Of a stretch of DNA of 64,000 bases, positions 1 to 9,026 are shown one piece after another. Each line of letters begins with the position of its first letter. The first letter of the stretch is position 1. This DNA is from Parachitinimonas caeni (lineage in GTDB: Bacteria; Pseudomonadota; Gammaproteobacteria; Burkholderiales; Chitinimonadaceae), in contig NZ_JARRAF010000001.1 in the NCBI RefSeq assembly GCF_030129945.1, forward strand, positions 186,001 through 250,000, given 5' to 3'. A model generated the notes under the pieces. That model made no database searches, was not told the DNA's origin, and saw only the letters and a list, made by a program, of their open reading frames with translations. The position numbers were made by a program, and so were the translations under genes.

Positions 1-1925
1 ATGTTCAGGAAATAGCGCTTCAACTTGTCGGCATCGCCCTGATCTACCTTGCCCGCACCCAGTCGCGCAAAGCTGAGGATCGCATGCATGGGGGTGCGTA
101 GCTCATGCGAGATATTCGAGACAAAGGTCGTCTTGGACTGGTTGGCAGCGTCAGCTCTTTCCTTGGCCGCCAGCAGATCGGCAGTCTGGCTGCGTACGAC
201 TTCTTCCAGATGGTCGCGCGCCTGGCGGATCGCACCTTCTGCACGCTTCAGTTCAGTGACATCGCGCACCAACCACAAAACAGCCGACTCTTCGGAAAAC
301 TGCTTGGGCAGTGGTATCGACACCCCCTCAAACTGACGCAGATCACCATCCAGCTCCTGACGATATTCCACCCGTGCCGGCTTACCACTGCTCAGACAAT
401 CGGCAACCGACTGTATCGCCAGCTGCGCTTGCGATGCTGGCAACAGATCCCGCAAATTACAACCCTGCGGCGACTCATCCCACAGTGCCAACCAGTGCCC
501 GAACACTTCCAGCACATGACCATCAGCCGCCACCACCAGAACTGGGTCAGGTATCGCTTCAGACAAAGCCGAGAGGCGTGCTGCCAGTTGCTGGGCATTC
601 GCCGCCTCGCGCTGCCGTTGCAGGACTTCGGTCTGCAAGGCCGCATCCCGGGCCCGCAATGCCTGGGCCAATTCGCTGAAAGCCTTGCCAAAATGACCTA
701 TTTCATCCTGCCCCAGCTGATCGAGCCGGATCTCGTATTGCCCGGCGCGGATCTGTGAGACAGCCTGCTGCAAGGCTGCCAGCGGCGTCGCCACCTGGGC
801 TCGCAGCACGGCGCGCAGCACCAGCAACTCAATCAGTAAAGACAGCGCCCCCAGCGCCAGCACAATCGTTGCCGACTCCCGCGCCAGCCCCAGCAGCAGG
901 TGTTTGGGATACACCGTAATCAGCAACCAATCCGGCCCGCGTAAACGTCCTACCCCGAGCCAGAAACGACCGTCATCCGACTCGACCACCGAAGGCATCC
1001 CTTCGGTACGTCGGGCGGCACTCACAATGCTCGCCAGCTCGGGATTCTGCAGACGGGCGATATCGAGCACGCCACCTGCAGACTGGATCTGTCGAGTCAG
1101 CTCAGGGTGGGCAATCAGCTGGCCATCCCGCCGCACAATCAGGTTGTAAGTACCGGCCAGATGCTCGTTGGTGGTACGGCCAACCAGATCATCAATCACG
1201 ATGTCTTCACCGGGTGAAGCAATCCAGCGCCCGTCGTCATCCACAGGCGTAACGTGCGACACCATCCACTTCCTGGCACCATCATCAAAGTAGACGCCGG
1301 TCCAGAACGGCAGGCGCTTTGGATTTTTCTCGCGGGTAGAGCGCCACACCGTTTCATAGCTGTAGATATCAGTGTCTCGCGTGGCGGAGTTGCTCCAGTC
1401 TACAAACGGTGCGTAATTGAGCGAGAGTTGCTCAGGCATGTTCATGAAGCTATCGAGGAAGCGGTTGGTGGATAGCGGTCCCCACTCGCTCAACAGGTGG
1501 TAGCCAACCAGCAAACGGCGTTTCAGATCATCCGTCAGCGGCACATCATGCCGGACAAACACGGTAGCGCGATGTCGAAAATCGTTCAGCTCCGGCCGAA
1601 CCCGGATCAGGCCGTCCGGGTATCGGCTGAACACGCGATCAAACTCGGCATCAGGATTCGTCTGCTTCGCCAGCCGGTATCGCCGCAGGAATTCATCCGC
1701 CAACATGCGGGTCTGCGTTTCAGCCAGCAAGAAATGCTCACTATCGGCCTTGCTGCGGACCTCAACGTAATCGCGCAACCCTTCCAGCGTTGTCTTCTGC
1801 AGCCCTTGGTACTGAAACCAGCCAGCCAACACCGAGCCGATGACGATGACGATCGCGATTCGCGACGCCATTCGCCAAAGCACCCTACGGGCAAGTTGTG
1901 TAGGAACCGGCGCAGACAGTGGCAT
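1..1925 (-). CDS. Membrane sensor histidine kinase (Cache-HAMP-PAS-HisKA), truncated by window edge
   Basis: The reading frame runs leftward from an ATG at 1925 and is open to the window edge, so the ATPase domain (and any receiver) lies outside. About 641 residues are visible. A transmembrane helix is at residues ~22-37, followed by a large extracytoplasmic region that looks like a Cache sensor. A second helix is at ~340-365, a HAMP linker at ~365-415 and a PAS domain at ~440-545. A short coiled stretch leads to the phospho-acceptor H-box SHELRTPMHAIL (~604-616). By family it should autophosphorylate on that His in response to a periplasmic ligand; the ligand is not inferable. The gene follows the photolyase gene in the same direction with a 154-nt gap, so co-transcription is possible but not shown. 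Confidence 0.85.
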   Translation of the reverse strand, partial: MPLSAPVPTQLARRVLWRMASRIAIVIVIGSVLAGWFQYQGLQKTTLEGLRDYVEVRSKADSEHFLLAETQTRMLADEFLRRYRLAKQTNPDAEFDRVFSRYPDGLIRVRPELNDFRHRATVFVRHDVPLTDDLKRRLLVGYHLLSEWGPLSTNRFLDSFMNMPEQLSLNYAPFVDWSNSATRDTDIYSYETVWRSTREKNPKRLPFWTGVYFDDGARKWMVSHVTPVDDDGRWIASPGEDIVIDDLVGRTTNEHLAGTYNLIVRRDGQLIAHPELTRQIQSAGGVLDIARLQNPELASIVSAARRTEGMPSVVESDDGRFWLGVGRLRGPDWLLITVYPKHLLLGLARESATIVLALGALSLLIELLVLRAVLRAQVATPLAALQQAVSQIRAGQYEIRLDQLGQDEIGHFGKAFSELAQALRARDAALQTEVLQRQREAANAQQLAARLSALSEAIPDPVLVVAADGHVLEVFGHWLALWDESPQGCNLRDLLPASQAQLAIQSVADCLSSGKPARVEYRQELDGDLRQFEGVSIPLPKQFSEESAVLWLVRDVTELKRAEGAIRQARDHLEEVVRSQTADLLAAKERADAANQSKTTFVSNISHELRTPMHAILSFARLGAGKVDQGDADKLKRYFLN

Positions 1926-2079
1926 CTTTCCCCTGAAAAAAACCGACGAACTGCTTCAGTTATAGTCAACGCCCAGTCCGGGTGTCTGGGTTTGTGCAAC
2001 GAAACCACCAAAATTGTTCGACAACACACAGACTGCGCTGAGGTTTTGTCTTCGCTGAAAAACAAGACGTCAACAGAAT

Positions 2080-3498
2080 CTAACCCCGTCCGTACAACGC
2101 TAAAGCTTTCGGTCGCTGTACCGCATGATCAACCACCGGCCACGGGTAGTCTCGCCCGAGCACGATATTGGCCTGAGCGAGCTGTGCCGATGTGGCCAGC
2201 CAGGGGGAGTGGATCAGCTTGTCCGGCAAGGCAGCCAGTTCCGGAACATAGCGCCGGATAAAGCGCCCCACTTCGTCAAACTTCTGCGACTGGCTCACCG
2301 GGTTGAAAATACGGAAATACGGTTGCGCATCGCAGCCGGTCGAGGCTGCCCACTGCCAGCCCCCATTGTTCGATGCCAGATCGAAATCAATCAGCTTCTC
2401 GGCAAAATACTGTTCACCGAGCCGCCAATCGACCAGCAGATCCTTCACCAGAAAACTGGCAGCAACCATCCTCAGCCGGTTATGCATATAGCCACTGAAG
2501 TTCAACTGCCGCATCGCCGCATCCACCAGCGGATAGCCGGTGCCACCTTGTTTCCAGGCTTCGAAGTGTTCAGGCAGTCCCGGATATACCAGCCCGGCAT
2601 ATTCCGACTTGAACGCGCGCCCAACAACATGCGGATGATGGTGCAGGATCATCTGATAAAACTCTCGCCAGATCAGTTCATCCAGCCAGCACTGTGCGCC
2701 ATCACTCCCCTGCTGCCAGGCCAAGGCCGCCAGCTTGCGCACAGAAACCGTGCCAAAGCGCAAATGCACCGATAGATAGGAAGGCGCTTTGCGGGCGGGG
2801 TAATCCCGCTCTGCCCGATAGCGATCCATCCGCGCCAGAAAATCAGCCAACCGCTGGCTCGCCCCCTCTTCTCCGGCCACGATATTCAAACGGGTCAGAT
2901 CGCTCTCGCCAAAACCAACTTGCAACAGGCTCGGCATCGGCGCCGGTGCGAGCTTGACCAGCCGGTCAACATGGCGCTGTATTGGGTAGGGCTGCACATA
3001 AAACGGTGACAGCTTGGCCAACCAGGCATTCCGATAAGGAGTGAACACCGAATACGGCCTGCCATCTTTGGTCAACACCTCATCGGTATCAAAAATCACC
3101 TGATCCTTCACGGTGACCAGGCAGGCACCCAACGCTTGCAGGCGTTGTGCCACCGCTTGATCCCGTGCCACCGCAGCCGGTTCATAGTCTCTGCTGGCAA
3201 AAACGGCAGTCGCCCGATATTCGGTGGCAATTGCCACAATCTCGTCGCGTGCATCACCTATTCTTATTAAGAGATCGGACCCGTGTGCTTGCCACTCCCG
3301 CTTCAAAGCCTCGACGCTACGCCAGATGAACTCGACGCGCCGATCCTGACGATCCGGCAAAGGATCCAGAATGACCGAATCGAAAATGAATACCCCAATC
3401 ACTCGCTTTGCCTGACGACAGGCAGAATACAGTGCTGCATGATCTTCCATTCGCAGATCACGGCGAAACCAGCACAAGGCAGTGTCATGCTCTGACAT
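2080..3498 (-). CDS. phrB: Deoxyribodipyrimidine photolyase
   Basis: Predicted class I CPD photolyase of 472 aa, which uses blue light and FADH- to split cyclobutane pyrimidine dimers. The N-terminal antenna domain starts with LCWFRRDLRMEDHAAL. The C-terminal FAD/DNA-binding domain carries GYPLVDAAMRQL, GYMHNRLRM and NNGGWQWAASTGCDAQPYFR, which are hallmark photolyase motifs, and ends with the FNP-x-QSQKFD segment. Length fits the family. I chose the ATG at 3498 because the homologous part begins there; 18 in-frame codons upstream are not conserved-looking. It is divergent from yqgE, with ~100 nt between them for both promoters. Confidence 0.93.
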   Translation of the reverse strand: MSEHDTALCWFRRDLRMEDHAALYSACRQAKRVIGVFIFDSVILDPLPDRQDRRVEFIWRSVEALKREWQAHGSDLLIRIGDARDEIVAIATEYRATAVFASRDYEPAAVARDQAVAQRLQALGACLVTVKDQVIFDTDEVLTKDGRPYSVFTPYRNAWLAKLSPFYVQPYPIQRHVDRLVKLAPAPMPSLLQVGFGESDLTRLNIVAGEEGASQRLADFLARMDRYRAERDYPARKAPSYLSVHLRFGTVSVRKLAALAWQQGSDGAQCWLDELIWREFYQMILHHHPHVVGRAFKSEYAGLVYPGLPEHFEAWKQGGTGYPLVDAAMRQLNFSGYMHNRLRMVAASFLVKDLLVDWRLGEQYFAEKLIDFDLASNNGGWQWAASTGCDAQPYFRIFNPVSQSQKFDEVGRFIRRYVPELAALPDKLIHSPWLATSAQLAQANIVLGRDYPWPVVDHAVQRPKALALYGRG

Positions 3499-3599
3499 GG
3501 TGAGAACCTTCAGAAAAATGCGTTTAGATGCCCGTCGAAAATCGATCGACAATTGAAATCCGGGCGCGAGCCCGAAAACACTATGCGATAATTGACCCT

Positions 3600-4160
3600 A
3601 TGGATCGCATCGACCTCAGCCGTAATTTCCTGATCGCCATGCCCAATATGGCCGACCCGATTTTCGCCAAATCGCTGACTTATGTCTGCGATCATAACGA
3701 ATACGGTGCAATGGGCATTATCGTTAACCGCCCTCTTGGCATGGATATGCGGGCGCTCTTCCAGCAGATCGACATCGATTTGAGTCGGCAAGACCTCGCC
3801 GATTTGCCTATCTACTTTGGCGGCCCGGTCCAAACTGATCGTGGTTTCGTCCTCCATGAACCACTTGGCAACTGGCAATCCACCCTGGCCGTGGATGACG
3901 AGCTCGGGCTCACCACCTCCAAGGACGTTCTCCTCGCCGTTGGCCGGGGCGAAGGGCCACAACGCATGTTTGTCACCCTTGGTTACGCAGGTTGGGAAGC
4001 CGGTCAACTGGAATCGGAGCTGGCGCAAAATGCCTGGCTAAGCGTCAACGCCGACCCCGAAGTCATTTTCAGTACCCCTGCCGAATTACGCTATCAAGCT
4101 GCCTTAAAGCTTCTGGGCATTGATCTGGCCATGTTGTCGGAAGATGCCGGCCATGCCTGA
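3600..4160 (+). CDS. yqgE: YqgE/AlgH family protein (UPF0301)
   Basis: A 186-aa protein of the AlgH/YqgE family, whose biochemical role is not firmly known. Family signatures seen: [12 protein letters not shown] near the N terminus, IIVNRPLG (~40), YFGGPV (~75) and [14 protein letters not shown] with N-W shortly after (~132). The start at 3600 ([10 protein letters not shown]) is chosen because it matches the usual family N terminus; in-frame codons upstream look non-coding. Its last 8 nt overlap ruvX, so the two are translationally coupled. The cluster yqgE-ruvX-pyr is a common arrangement in beta- and gammaproteobacteria. Confidence 0.93.
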   Translation: MDRIDLSRNFLIAMPNMADPIFAKSLTYVCDHNEYGAMGIIVNRPLGMDMRALFQQIDIDLSRQDLADLPIYFGGPVQTDRGFVLHEPLGNWQSTLAVDDELGLTTSKDVLLAVGRGEGPQRMFVTLGYAGWEAGQLESELAQNAWLSVNADPEVIFSTPAELRYQAALKLLGIDLAMLSEDAGHA

Positions 4161-4593
4161 GGCAGGAACTGTTCTGGGATTTGACTTTGGTGAGCGCCGC
4201 ATCGGCGTCGCCTCTGGCGACCTGATGCTGGGCATCGCTCATCCCCTGCACACCATAGACGCCATCGAAACCGAAGTCCGGTTCGACCAGATCGCCAAGC
4301 TGGTTAAAGAATGGCAACCCGTCCAACTGATTGTTGGCCTGCCAAGCTCTCTGGATGGTGAGGAACATGAGCTGTCCCGACTGGCGCGCCGGTTTGCCCG
4401 CCGCTTGCATGGGCGTTTCGGGCTCCCCGTCGGCATGATCGACGAACGACTGAGTTCACATGATGCCAGCAGTGCACTCAACGACATCGGCCTGCGAGGC
4501 CGTCGCCAGAAACCCGTGCTGGATCAAGTCGCCGCCCAACGCATTCTTCAAGCTTATTTTGACGACCCACTTCGACGTAGCGTGGAGCCGTAA
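4153..4593 (+). CDS. ruvX: Holliday-junction resolvase-like protein RuvX/YqgF
   Basis: A 146-aa RNase H-fold protein of the YqgF/RuvX family, a putative Holliday-junction resolvase also linked to 16S rRNA 5'-end maturation. Motifs: [15 protein letters not shown] (first acidic residue), [13 protein letters not shown] and DERLSSHDA (downstream acidic residues). The ATG at 4153 overlaps the yqgE stop by 8 nt, which supports this start. In many relatives pyrR follows ruvX; here pyrB starts 29 nt downstream and no pyrR is present. Confidence 0.94.
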   Translation: MPEAGTVLGFDFGERRIGVASGDLMLGIAHPLHTIDAIETEVRFDQIAKLVKEWQPVQLIVGLPSSLDGEEHELSRLARRFARRLHGRFGLPVGMIDERLSSHDASSALNDIGLRGRRQKPVLDQVAAQRILQAYFDDPLRRSVEP

Positions 4594-4622
4594 GCCCAAT
4601 AGCACACTCAGGACCGCACAAT

Positions 4623-5573
4623 ATGTACAACCCGCAACTCAACAAGCACGGTGAACTGAACCACCTGCTGACGATAGAAGGCCTGCCAGCGGCACACATC
4701 CGGCAGATTCTCGACCGGGCCCAGCAATACGTCACCATGGCGGAGCAAGATAGCAAGAAGGTCCCATTGCTATCAGGGCGCTCGGTATTCAATCTGTTTT
4801 TCGAAAATTCGACCCGCACACGCACTACATTCGAAATTGCCGCCAAGCGACTGTCGGCCGATGTTATCAGCCTGAACATCAATGCTTCCTCGACCGCCAA
4901 AGGCGAGACCCTGCTCGATACCATCCACAACCTCGAAGCCATGGGCGCCGATATGTTCGTGGTGCGCCATGCCGAATCAGGAGCTCCATTCCTGATTGCC
5001 CGCCATGTCAAACCGGGGGTGCACGTGGTCAACGCAGGCGATGGCCGCCACGCCCATCCGACCCAGGCATTGCTCGATATGTTCACCATTCGCCACTACA
5101 AAGGCGACTTCACCCAGTTGCGGGTTGCCATTGTGGGCGACATATTGCATTCCCGAGTTGCCCGCTCGCAGATCCATGCCCTGACTACCTTGGGTGTGCC
5201 AGAGGTCCGGGTCATCGGGCCGAAAACTTTACTGCCGACGGGTGTGGAGAAACTTGGCGTCCGCGTCTTTCATGATTTGAGGGAAGGGCTACGCGATGTG
5301 GATGTGGTGATCATGCTGCGCCTGCAAAACGAGCGCATGAATGGTGCCCTGCTACCCTCAGCTCAGGAGTTCTTCAAGCATTACGGGCTCACGCAGGAGA
5401 AACTGGCACTGGCTAAGCCAGACGCCATCGTCATGCACCCAGGTCCAATGAATCGGGGCGTAGAGATCGACTCGCCGGTTGCCGATGGTGCGCACTCGGT
5501 CATCCTGCCGCAAGTCACGTTCGGGATTGCGGTTCGAATGGCAGTCATGGGAATTTTGGCGGGTAAACAATGA
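4623..5573 (+). CDS. pyrB: Aspartate carbamoyltransferase catalytic subunit
   Basis: A 316-aa catalytic ATCase that joins carbamoyl phosphate and aspartate, the committed step of pyrimidine synthesis. The carbamoyl-phosphate loop [12 protein letters not shown] is at ~58-69, a second phosphate/transition-state element DGRHAHPTQ at ~140, and [10 protein letters not shown] near the C terminus. The stop overlaps the next gene by 4 nt (ATGA). The neighbour is a degenerate dihydroorotase, so by analogy with the Pseudomonas enzyme PyrB probably forms a dodecamer with that non-catalytic partner rather than with PyrI. No attenuator leader fits in the 29-nt gap upstream, so control would be from further upstream. 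Confidence 0.96.
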   Translation: MYNPQLNKHGELNHLLTIEGLPAAHIRQILDRAQQYVTMAEQDSKKVPLLSGRSVFNLFFENSTRTRTTFEIAAKRLSADVISLNINASSTAKGETLLDTIHNLEAMGADMFVVRHAESGAPFLIARHVKPGVHVVNAGDGRHAHPTQALLDMFTIRHYKGDFTQLRVAIVGDILHSRVARSQIHALTTLGVPEVRVIGPKTLLPTGVEKLGVRVFHDLREGLRDVDVVIMLRLQNERMNGALLPSAQEFFKHYGLTQEKLALAKPDAIVMHPGPMNRGVEIDSPVADGAHSVILPQVTFGIAVRMAVMGILAGKQ

Positions 5574-6847
5574 AACGTATAGAAATCGTAAACGGCCGTC
5601 TCATCAATCCGGCCAACCAGTTTGATGACCAGGCAGATCTGTTTATTGCAGACGGCCGCATCATAGGAATTGGAAAACGGCCTGATGGCTTTGTAGCCGA
5701 CGAACAGATCAACGCCAGCGGGCATATTGTCTGCCCTGGACTGATCGACCTGTCAGCCCGGCTGCGTGAACCCGGCAGTGAACACAAGGGAACCCTGGAG
5801 AGCGAGCTTGCAGCCGCAGTTGCAGGAGGAATTACCCGCCTGGCCTGCCCACCTGATACTGACCCGACGCTGGATGAGCCTGGGCTTGTAAGAATGCTGA
5901 CGCACCGTGCCCGTAGTCTGGCCTTGGCCAAAGTACACCCTGTTGGCGCCCTCACTCGTGGTCTGCACGGTAAACAACTGACGGAAATGGCCGAGTTGCG
6001 CGAATCCGGCTGCATTGCCTTTTCACATGCCGAAGCGCCGATTACCGACAACCTGATCCTGTTCCGTGCCATGCAGTACGCGGCAACGTTCGGTCTACCG
6101 CTCTGGCTGCGCCCCCAAGATCACTCATTGGCCAATAATGGTGTTGCGCACGATGGTGAAGTCGCTACACGACTCGGCCTACCGTCCATTCCTACCCTTG
6201 CGGAATCTGTTGCCATCAGCACCATTGTTATTCTGATGAAGGAAACCGGTGCGCGGGTTCACCTTGAACGCATTTCGTCCCGAGAAGGGGTCGAAATGAT
6301 CCACGCCGCAAAGAAGTATGGCCTGCCGCTGACGTGTGATGTCTCCATCCAGCACGTGCACCTCTCAGATATCGACATCGGCTATTTCGACGCTAACACT
6401 CGCCTCTCCCCTCCATTACGCAGTACACGAGACCGCGATGCCCTGCTGTATGGCCTGGCGGATGGCACCATTGATGCTATTGTCTCTGACCATACGCCCA
6501 TTGATGACGATGCCAAACTCCTGCCTTTTGGCGAGGCGGAACCAGGCGCAACCGCTCTGGAATTGCTGTTGCCGTTAACTTTACGCTGGGCAGATCAAAA
6601 ACACCTTTCTCTGGGCGATGCACTCGCCAAGCTCACTACCGGTCCGGCTGCGATTCTGGGTAAGGATGTGGGTGATATCTCAGTTGGCAATGTGGCTGAC
6701 ATAACCGTATTCGATCCAGCAGCCACCTGGTTGGTAAAGCCGGAAAACCTGCTCAGCCAAGGAAAACACACGCCGTTTGCCGGCATGGAAATGCGTGGTA
6801 AAGTGCAATGCACCATTGTAGATGGCCGAGTGATCTATCGGCGTTAA
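5570..6847 (+). CDS. pyrX: Dihydroorotase-like non-catalytic ATCase subunit (PyrC'/PyrX)
   Basis: A 425-aa dihydroorotase homologue. The zinc-binding HxH of active enzymes, normally in D-x-H-x-H-L-R-E-P-G, is replaced by [10 protein letters not shown] (~61-70), so both metal histidines are missing. The later segment VHLERISS has also lost part of the usual His motif, while SDHTP near residue 305 is kept. This is the pattern of PyrC', which is required for assembly of the class A ATCase dodecamer but is not itself catalytic. A 4-nt overlap with pyrB supports a stoichiometric complex. A functional dihydroorotase should be encoded elsewhere in the genome. Confidence 0.93.
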   Translation: MKRIEIVNGRLINPANQFDDQADLFIADGRIIGIGKRPDGFVADEQINASGHIVCPGLIDLSARLREPGSEHKGTLESELAAAVAGGITRLACPPDTDPTLDEPGLVRMLTHRARSLALAKVHPVGALTRGLHGKQLTEMAELRESGCIAFSHAEAPITDNLILFRAMQYAATFGLPLWLRPQDHSLANNGVAHDGEVATRLGLPSIPTLAESVAISTIVILMKETGARVHLERISSREGVEMIHAAKKYGLPLTCDVSIQHVHLSDIDIGYFDANTRLSPPLRSTRDRDALLYGLADGTIDAIVSDHTPIDDDAKLLPFGEAEPGATALELLLPLTLRWADQKHLSLGDALAKLTTGPAAILGKDVGDISVGNVADITVFDPAATWLVKPENLLSQGKHTPFAGMEMRGKVQCTIVDGRVIYRR

Positions 6848-6897
6848 GCATCTACTTCATGCTTTACCAATCAATATAAACCTGGAAAGAGGAAGCC

Positions 6898-7161
6898 ATG
6901 TCCGATCTGGAAGCGCAATTCAAGACAGCCGCAGAAGATGTTACTCAGTTGTCAGAAGCCCCTGACAATCAAGTCAAACTGAAGCTCTACGCACTGTACA
7001 AACAAGGTACCGAAGGAGATGCTTCAGGCGAACGCCCAGGTATGTTCGACTTCGTTGCCCGCGCAAAGTTTGACGCTTGGGACGGTCTGAAAGGCTTGAG
7101 CAAAGAAGAAGCGATGCAGAAATACATTGATCTGGTTGAAGCGCTGAAAGCAGCCCAGTAA
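6898..7161 (+). CDS. Acyl-CoA-binding protein
   Basis: An 87-aa ACBP, a cytosolic four-helix carrier of long-chain acyl-CoA esters. Diagnostic motifs are YALYKQGTEGD (~38-48) and KFDAWDGLKGLSKEEAMQKYI (~62-82), which contain the acyl-CoA adenine and phosphate contact residues. Length is exactly that of stand-alone ACBPs. An AGAGGAAG ribosome-binding site precedes the ATG, and a strong intrinsic terminator follows. ACBP is universal in eukaryotes but patchy in bacteria. Confidence 0.95.
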   Translation: MSDLEAQFKTAAEDVTQLSEAPDNQVKLKLYALYKQGTEGDASGERPGMFDFVARAKFDAWDGLKGLSKEEAMQKYIDLVEALKAAQ

Positions 7162-7179
7162 TTCGGCCCCAGACCCAAA

Positions 7180-7213
7180 AATAAAGCCGGCTTGTTTGCC
7201 GGCTTTATTTTTT
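7180..7213 (+). terminator. Intrinsic terminator after acyl-CoA-binding protein gene
   Basis: AATAAAGCCGGC, a short TTGTTT loop, GCCGGCTTTATT, then a T run. It lies 19 nt after the ACBP stop. Confidence 0.9.
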
Positions 7214-7245
7214 CATCCGCTGTACACACTACAGCCGAAGAAAAC

Positions 7246-7319
7246 TGGAGCGGGTGAAGGGAATCGAACCCTCGTCTTAAGCTTGGGAAGCTTCTGCTCT
7301 ACCATTGAGCTACACCCGC
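7246..7319 (-). tRNA. tRNA-Gly (anticodon CCC)
   Basis: A 74-nt cloverleaf including an encoded CCA. The acceptor stem is GCGGGTG paired with CACCCGC, the T arm contains GGTTCGATTCC, and the anticodon loop reads TTCCCAA, giving CCC. It resembles E. coli glyU over most of its length. It sits alone between ACBP and a TauE-type gene, transcribed leftward. Confidence 0.97.
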
Positions 7320-7401
7320 AGAAAGAAGCTATTCTACCTATTGCATACCGCTTATACAACCCATATACCGTAAAGCAAAAAACTACTTAATAATCATGCA
7401 A

Positions 7402-8160
7402 TTAATGAATTATATCCCAGATTAGTTTAACTACCAGTACACTCACCAGCACTACAAATAAGCTGCGCAGTAATCCCACGCCACCTTTTATAGCAAGCCG
7501 AGTCCCCACAGCTGCTCCCGCTACATTCGCAACAGCCATCGGTAATCCATACTGATACATAATATGCTGACTGGGCACAAAATAAGCCAATGCTGCCAGA
7601 TTTGTAGCAGCATTAACAACCTTTGCAGCGGCAGATGCATGTAGAAAATCAAAGCCAAATATACGAATGAACAAAAAAATCAGAAAGCTACCTGTTCCCG
7701 GCCCGAAAAAACCATCATAAAAGCCGATGCCACCTCCCATCAATATTGCCTGCAATCGCTCACGCCTGCCTATCGCTTTAGTAAAATGGTTGGCACCAAA
7801 ATCCTTTTTCCACAAGGTATAAACCAGCATCCCGATCATTAATACCAGAACCAGAGGTCTGACCAGATCTTTTGAAAGCAGGCTAACCGCCCCAGCTCCC
7901 AAGAATGAAAATACAAATGCGGTAAAAGCGATCGGTAATATCAAAGACCAATTCAGTCTTAATTTACAGGCATAACGCCAACATGCGGCAAACGTGCCAA
8001 ATACCGATGAAAGCTTATTGGTTCCCAATAAACTGGCGGGAACCGCTTGTGGCAACGTTGCAAATAAGCCGGGTACCTGAATCAACCCGCCCCCCCCTAC
8101 CGCAGCATCAATCAACCCCGCAACGAAGGCAAACCCCATCAGCGTTGGAATTTCCAGCAT
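7402..8160 (-). CDS. TauE/SafE-family membrane transporter
   Basis: A 252-aa, very hydrophobic protein with about seven or eight predicted membrane helices. The family (DUF81) includes sulfite, sulfoacetate and organosulfur exporters. The two-fold repeat motif is visible as AGLIDAAVGGGGLIQVP near the N terminus and GGGIGFYDGFFGPGTGSFL in the middle. The substrate cannot be inferred. A second, only distantly similar family member is at 46934-47740. Confidence 0.88.
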   Translation of the reverse strand: MLEIPTLMGFAFVAGLIDAAVGGGGLIQVPGLFATLPQAVPASLLGTNKLSSVFGTFAACWRYACKLRLNWSLILPIAFTAFVFSFLGAGAVSLLSKDLVRPLVLVLMIGMLVYTLWKKDFGANHFTKAIGRRERLQAILMGGGIGFYDGFFGPGTGSFLIFLFIRIFGFDFLHASAAAKVVNAATNLAALAYFVPSQHIMYQYGLPMAVANVAGAAVGTRLAIKGGVGLLRSLFVVLVSVLVVKLIWDIIH

Positions 8161-8178
8161 GGTCCATGCCTCTCTGTC

Positions 8179-8210
8179 AAAAAAAGACCCTGGATAACCA
8201 GGGTCTTTTT
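8179..8210 (-). terminator. Intrinsic terminator for the small membrane-protein gene
   Basis: Stem AGACCCTGG/CCAGGGTCT with A and T runs on both sides. It lies between the stop at 8297 and the downstream TauE-type start, so it should end leftward transcripts. Confidence 0.8.
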
Positions 8211-8296
8211 ACTCATGATTGAGGAATGGATTTTAGGTCAATTCAATTTCTGCAGGCAGTTGGGAAAACCGAATAAACCCTATTTATTCCACTTAA

Positions 8297-8626
8297 TCAG
8301 CGCTGATATTGGGCATCTGAAAATCCCAACATCGGGAAAAATACAAATGGCAGCAGAGCCAGTCCCACACCATAGCCAGCACCCTTACCAAAACGTTTGG
8401 CCAGTTCAATCATGACAATAAATGACATTACAAGACTGACAATTGGAACAAAGAACAAAACCAGCCACCAGACAGGTTTCCCGATCATATTAAGCATTAC
8501 GTATAAGTTGTAGAATGGCACCAAGCACGCCCAGCCAGGTTGACCCGCCTTTACAAATACCTTCCAGCACCCAGCAACCGTCGCAACAATGATTACCAGA
8601 TAAATAAGTGCCATGATTAACTCCAT
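8297..8626 (-). CDS. Small membrane protein (DUF5684-like)
   Basis: A 109-aa protein with three or four predicted membrane helices. The GQPGWACLVPFYNLYVMLNM segment is typical of the DUF5684 family, found alone or fused to signal-peptidase-like domains; no function is established. The ATG at 8626 is chosen because AAGGAAG sits 6 nt upstream; an in-frame TTG lies 15 nt earlier. Confidence 0.75.
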   Translation of the reverse strand: MELIMALIYLVIIVATVAGCWKVFVKAGQPGWACLVPFYNLYVMLNMIGKPVWWLVLFFVPIVSLVMSFIVMIELAKRFGKGAGYGVGLALLPFVFFPMLGFSDAQYQR

Positions 8627-9026
8627 AATGCTTCCTTTCAAGTTGGTAATTTTCAGATTTTTAATTGCAAGTTGAACCAGACGCTAGGATCCATTCAACC
8701 ATCAACCGACCTATAGTTAAAACAGAAAACAACGACAACTCTTGAACATTAATAGCATATTGGAATTTTGCAAAGCCCCATTTCTCACAAGTATTTCCAC
8801 TGGACAAGTAGGCAAGTCAGCGACCTTGCCTTCCAATTTGCATAACCTACCATATCTTTGCTGCAATTTCAGTGCTTGTCAGCGCAATGCGTAGTATATA
8901 AGAACCAACTGATATCTTTATTGCCTCCAAAAATCTTTCTTAAAAATCATCGGATTTCTTTAATAGAAAAAATAAAACCCGATAAATATCATATATTTAT
9001 CGGGTTTTATCAAACAAGCTGGCTGT
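8627..9026. other. Gene-free intergenic stretch (400 nt)
   Basis: AT-rich, stop-rich in all frames, with no convincing gene. It should hold the promoter of the leftward small membrane-protein gene, and its right end holds the mnmE terminator. Confidence 0.6.
8973..9010 (-). terminator. Intrinsic terminator after mnmE
   Basis: Long AT-rich stem AAAACCCGATAAAT / ATTTATCGGGTTTT, 17 nt beyond the mnmE stop. It ends the leftward rpmH-to-mnmE gene set. Confidence 0.88.

Noticed and set aside
5570-6847. Annotating this gene as an active dihydroorotase
   Set aside because: Both metal-binding histidines of the HxH motif are replaced (DLSAR), so catalysis is not expected.
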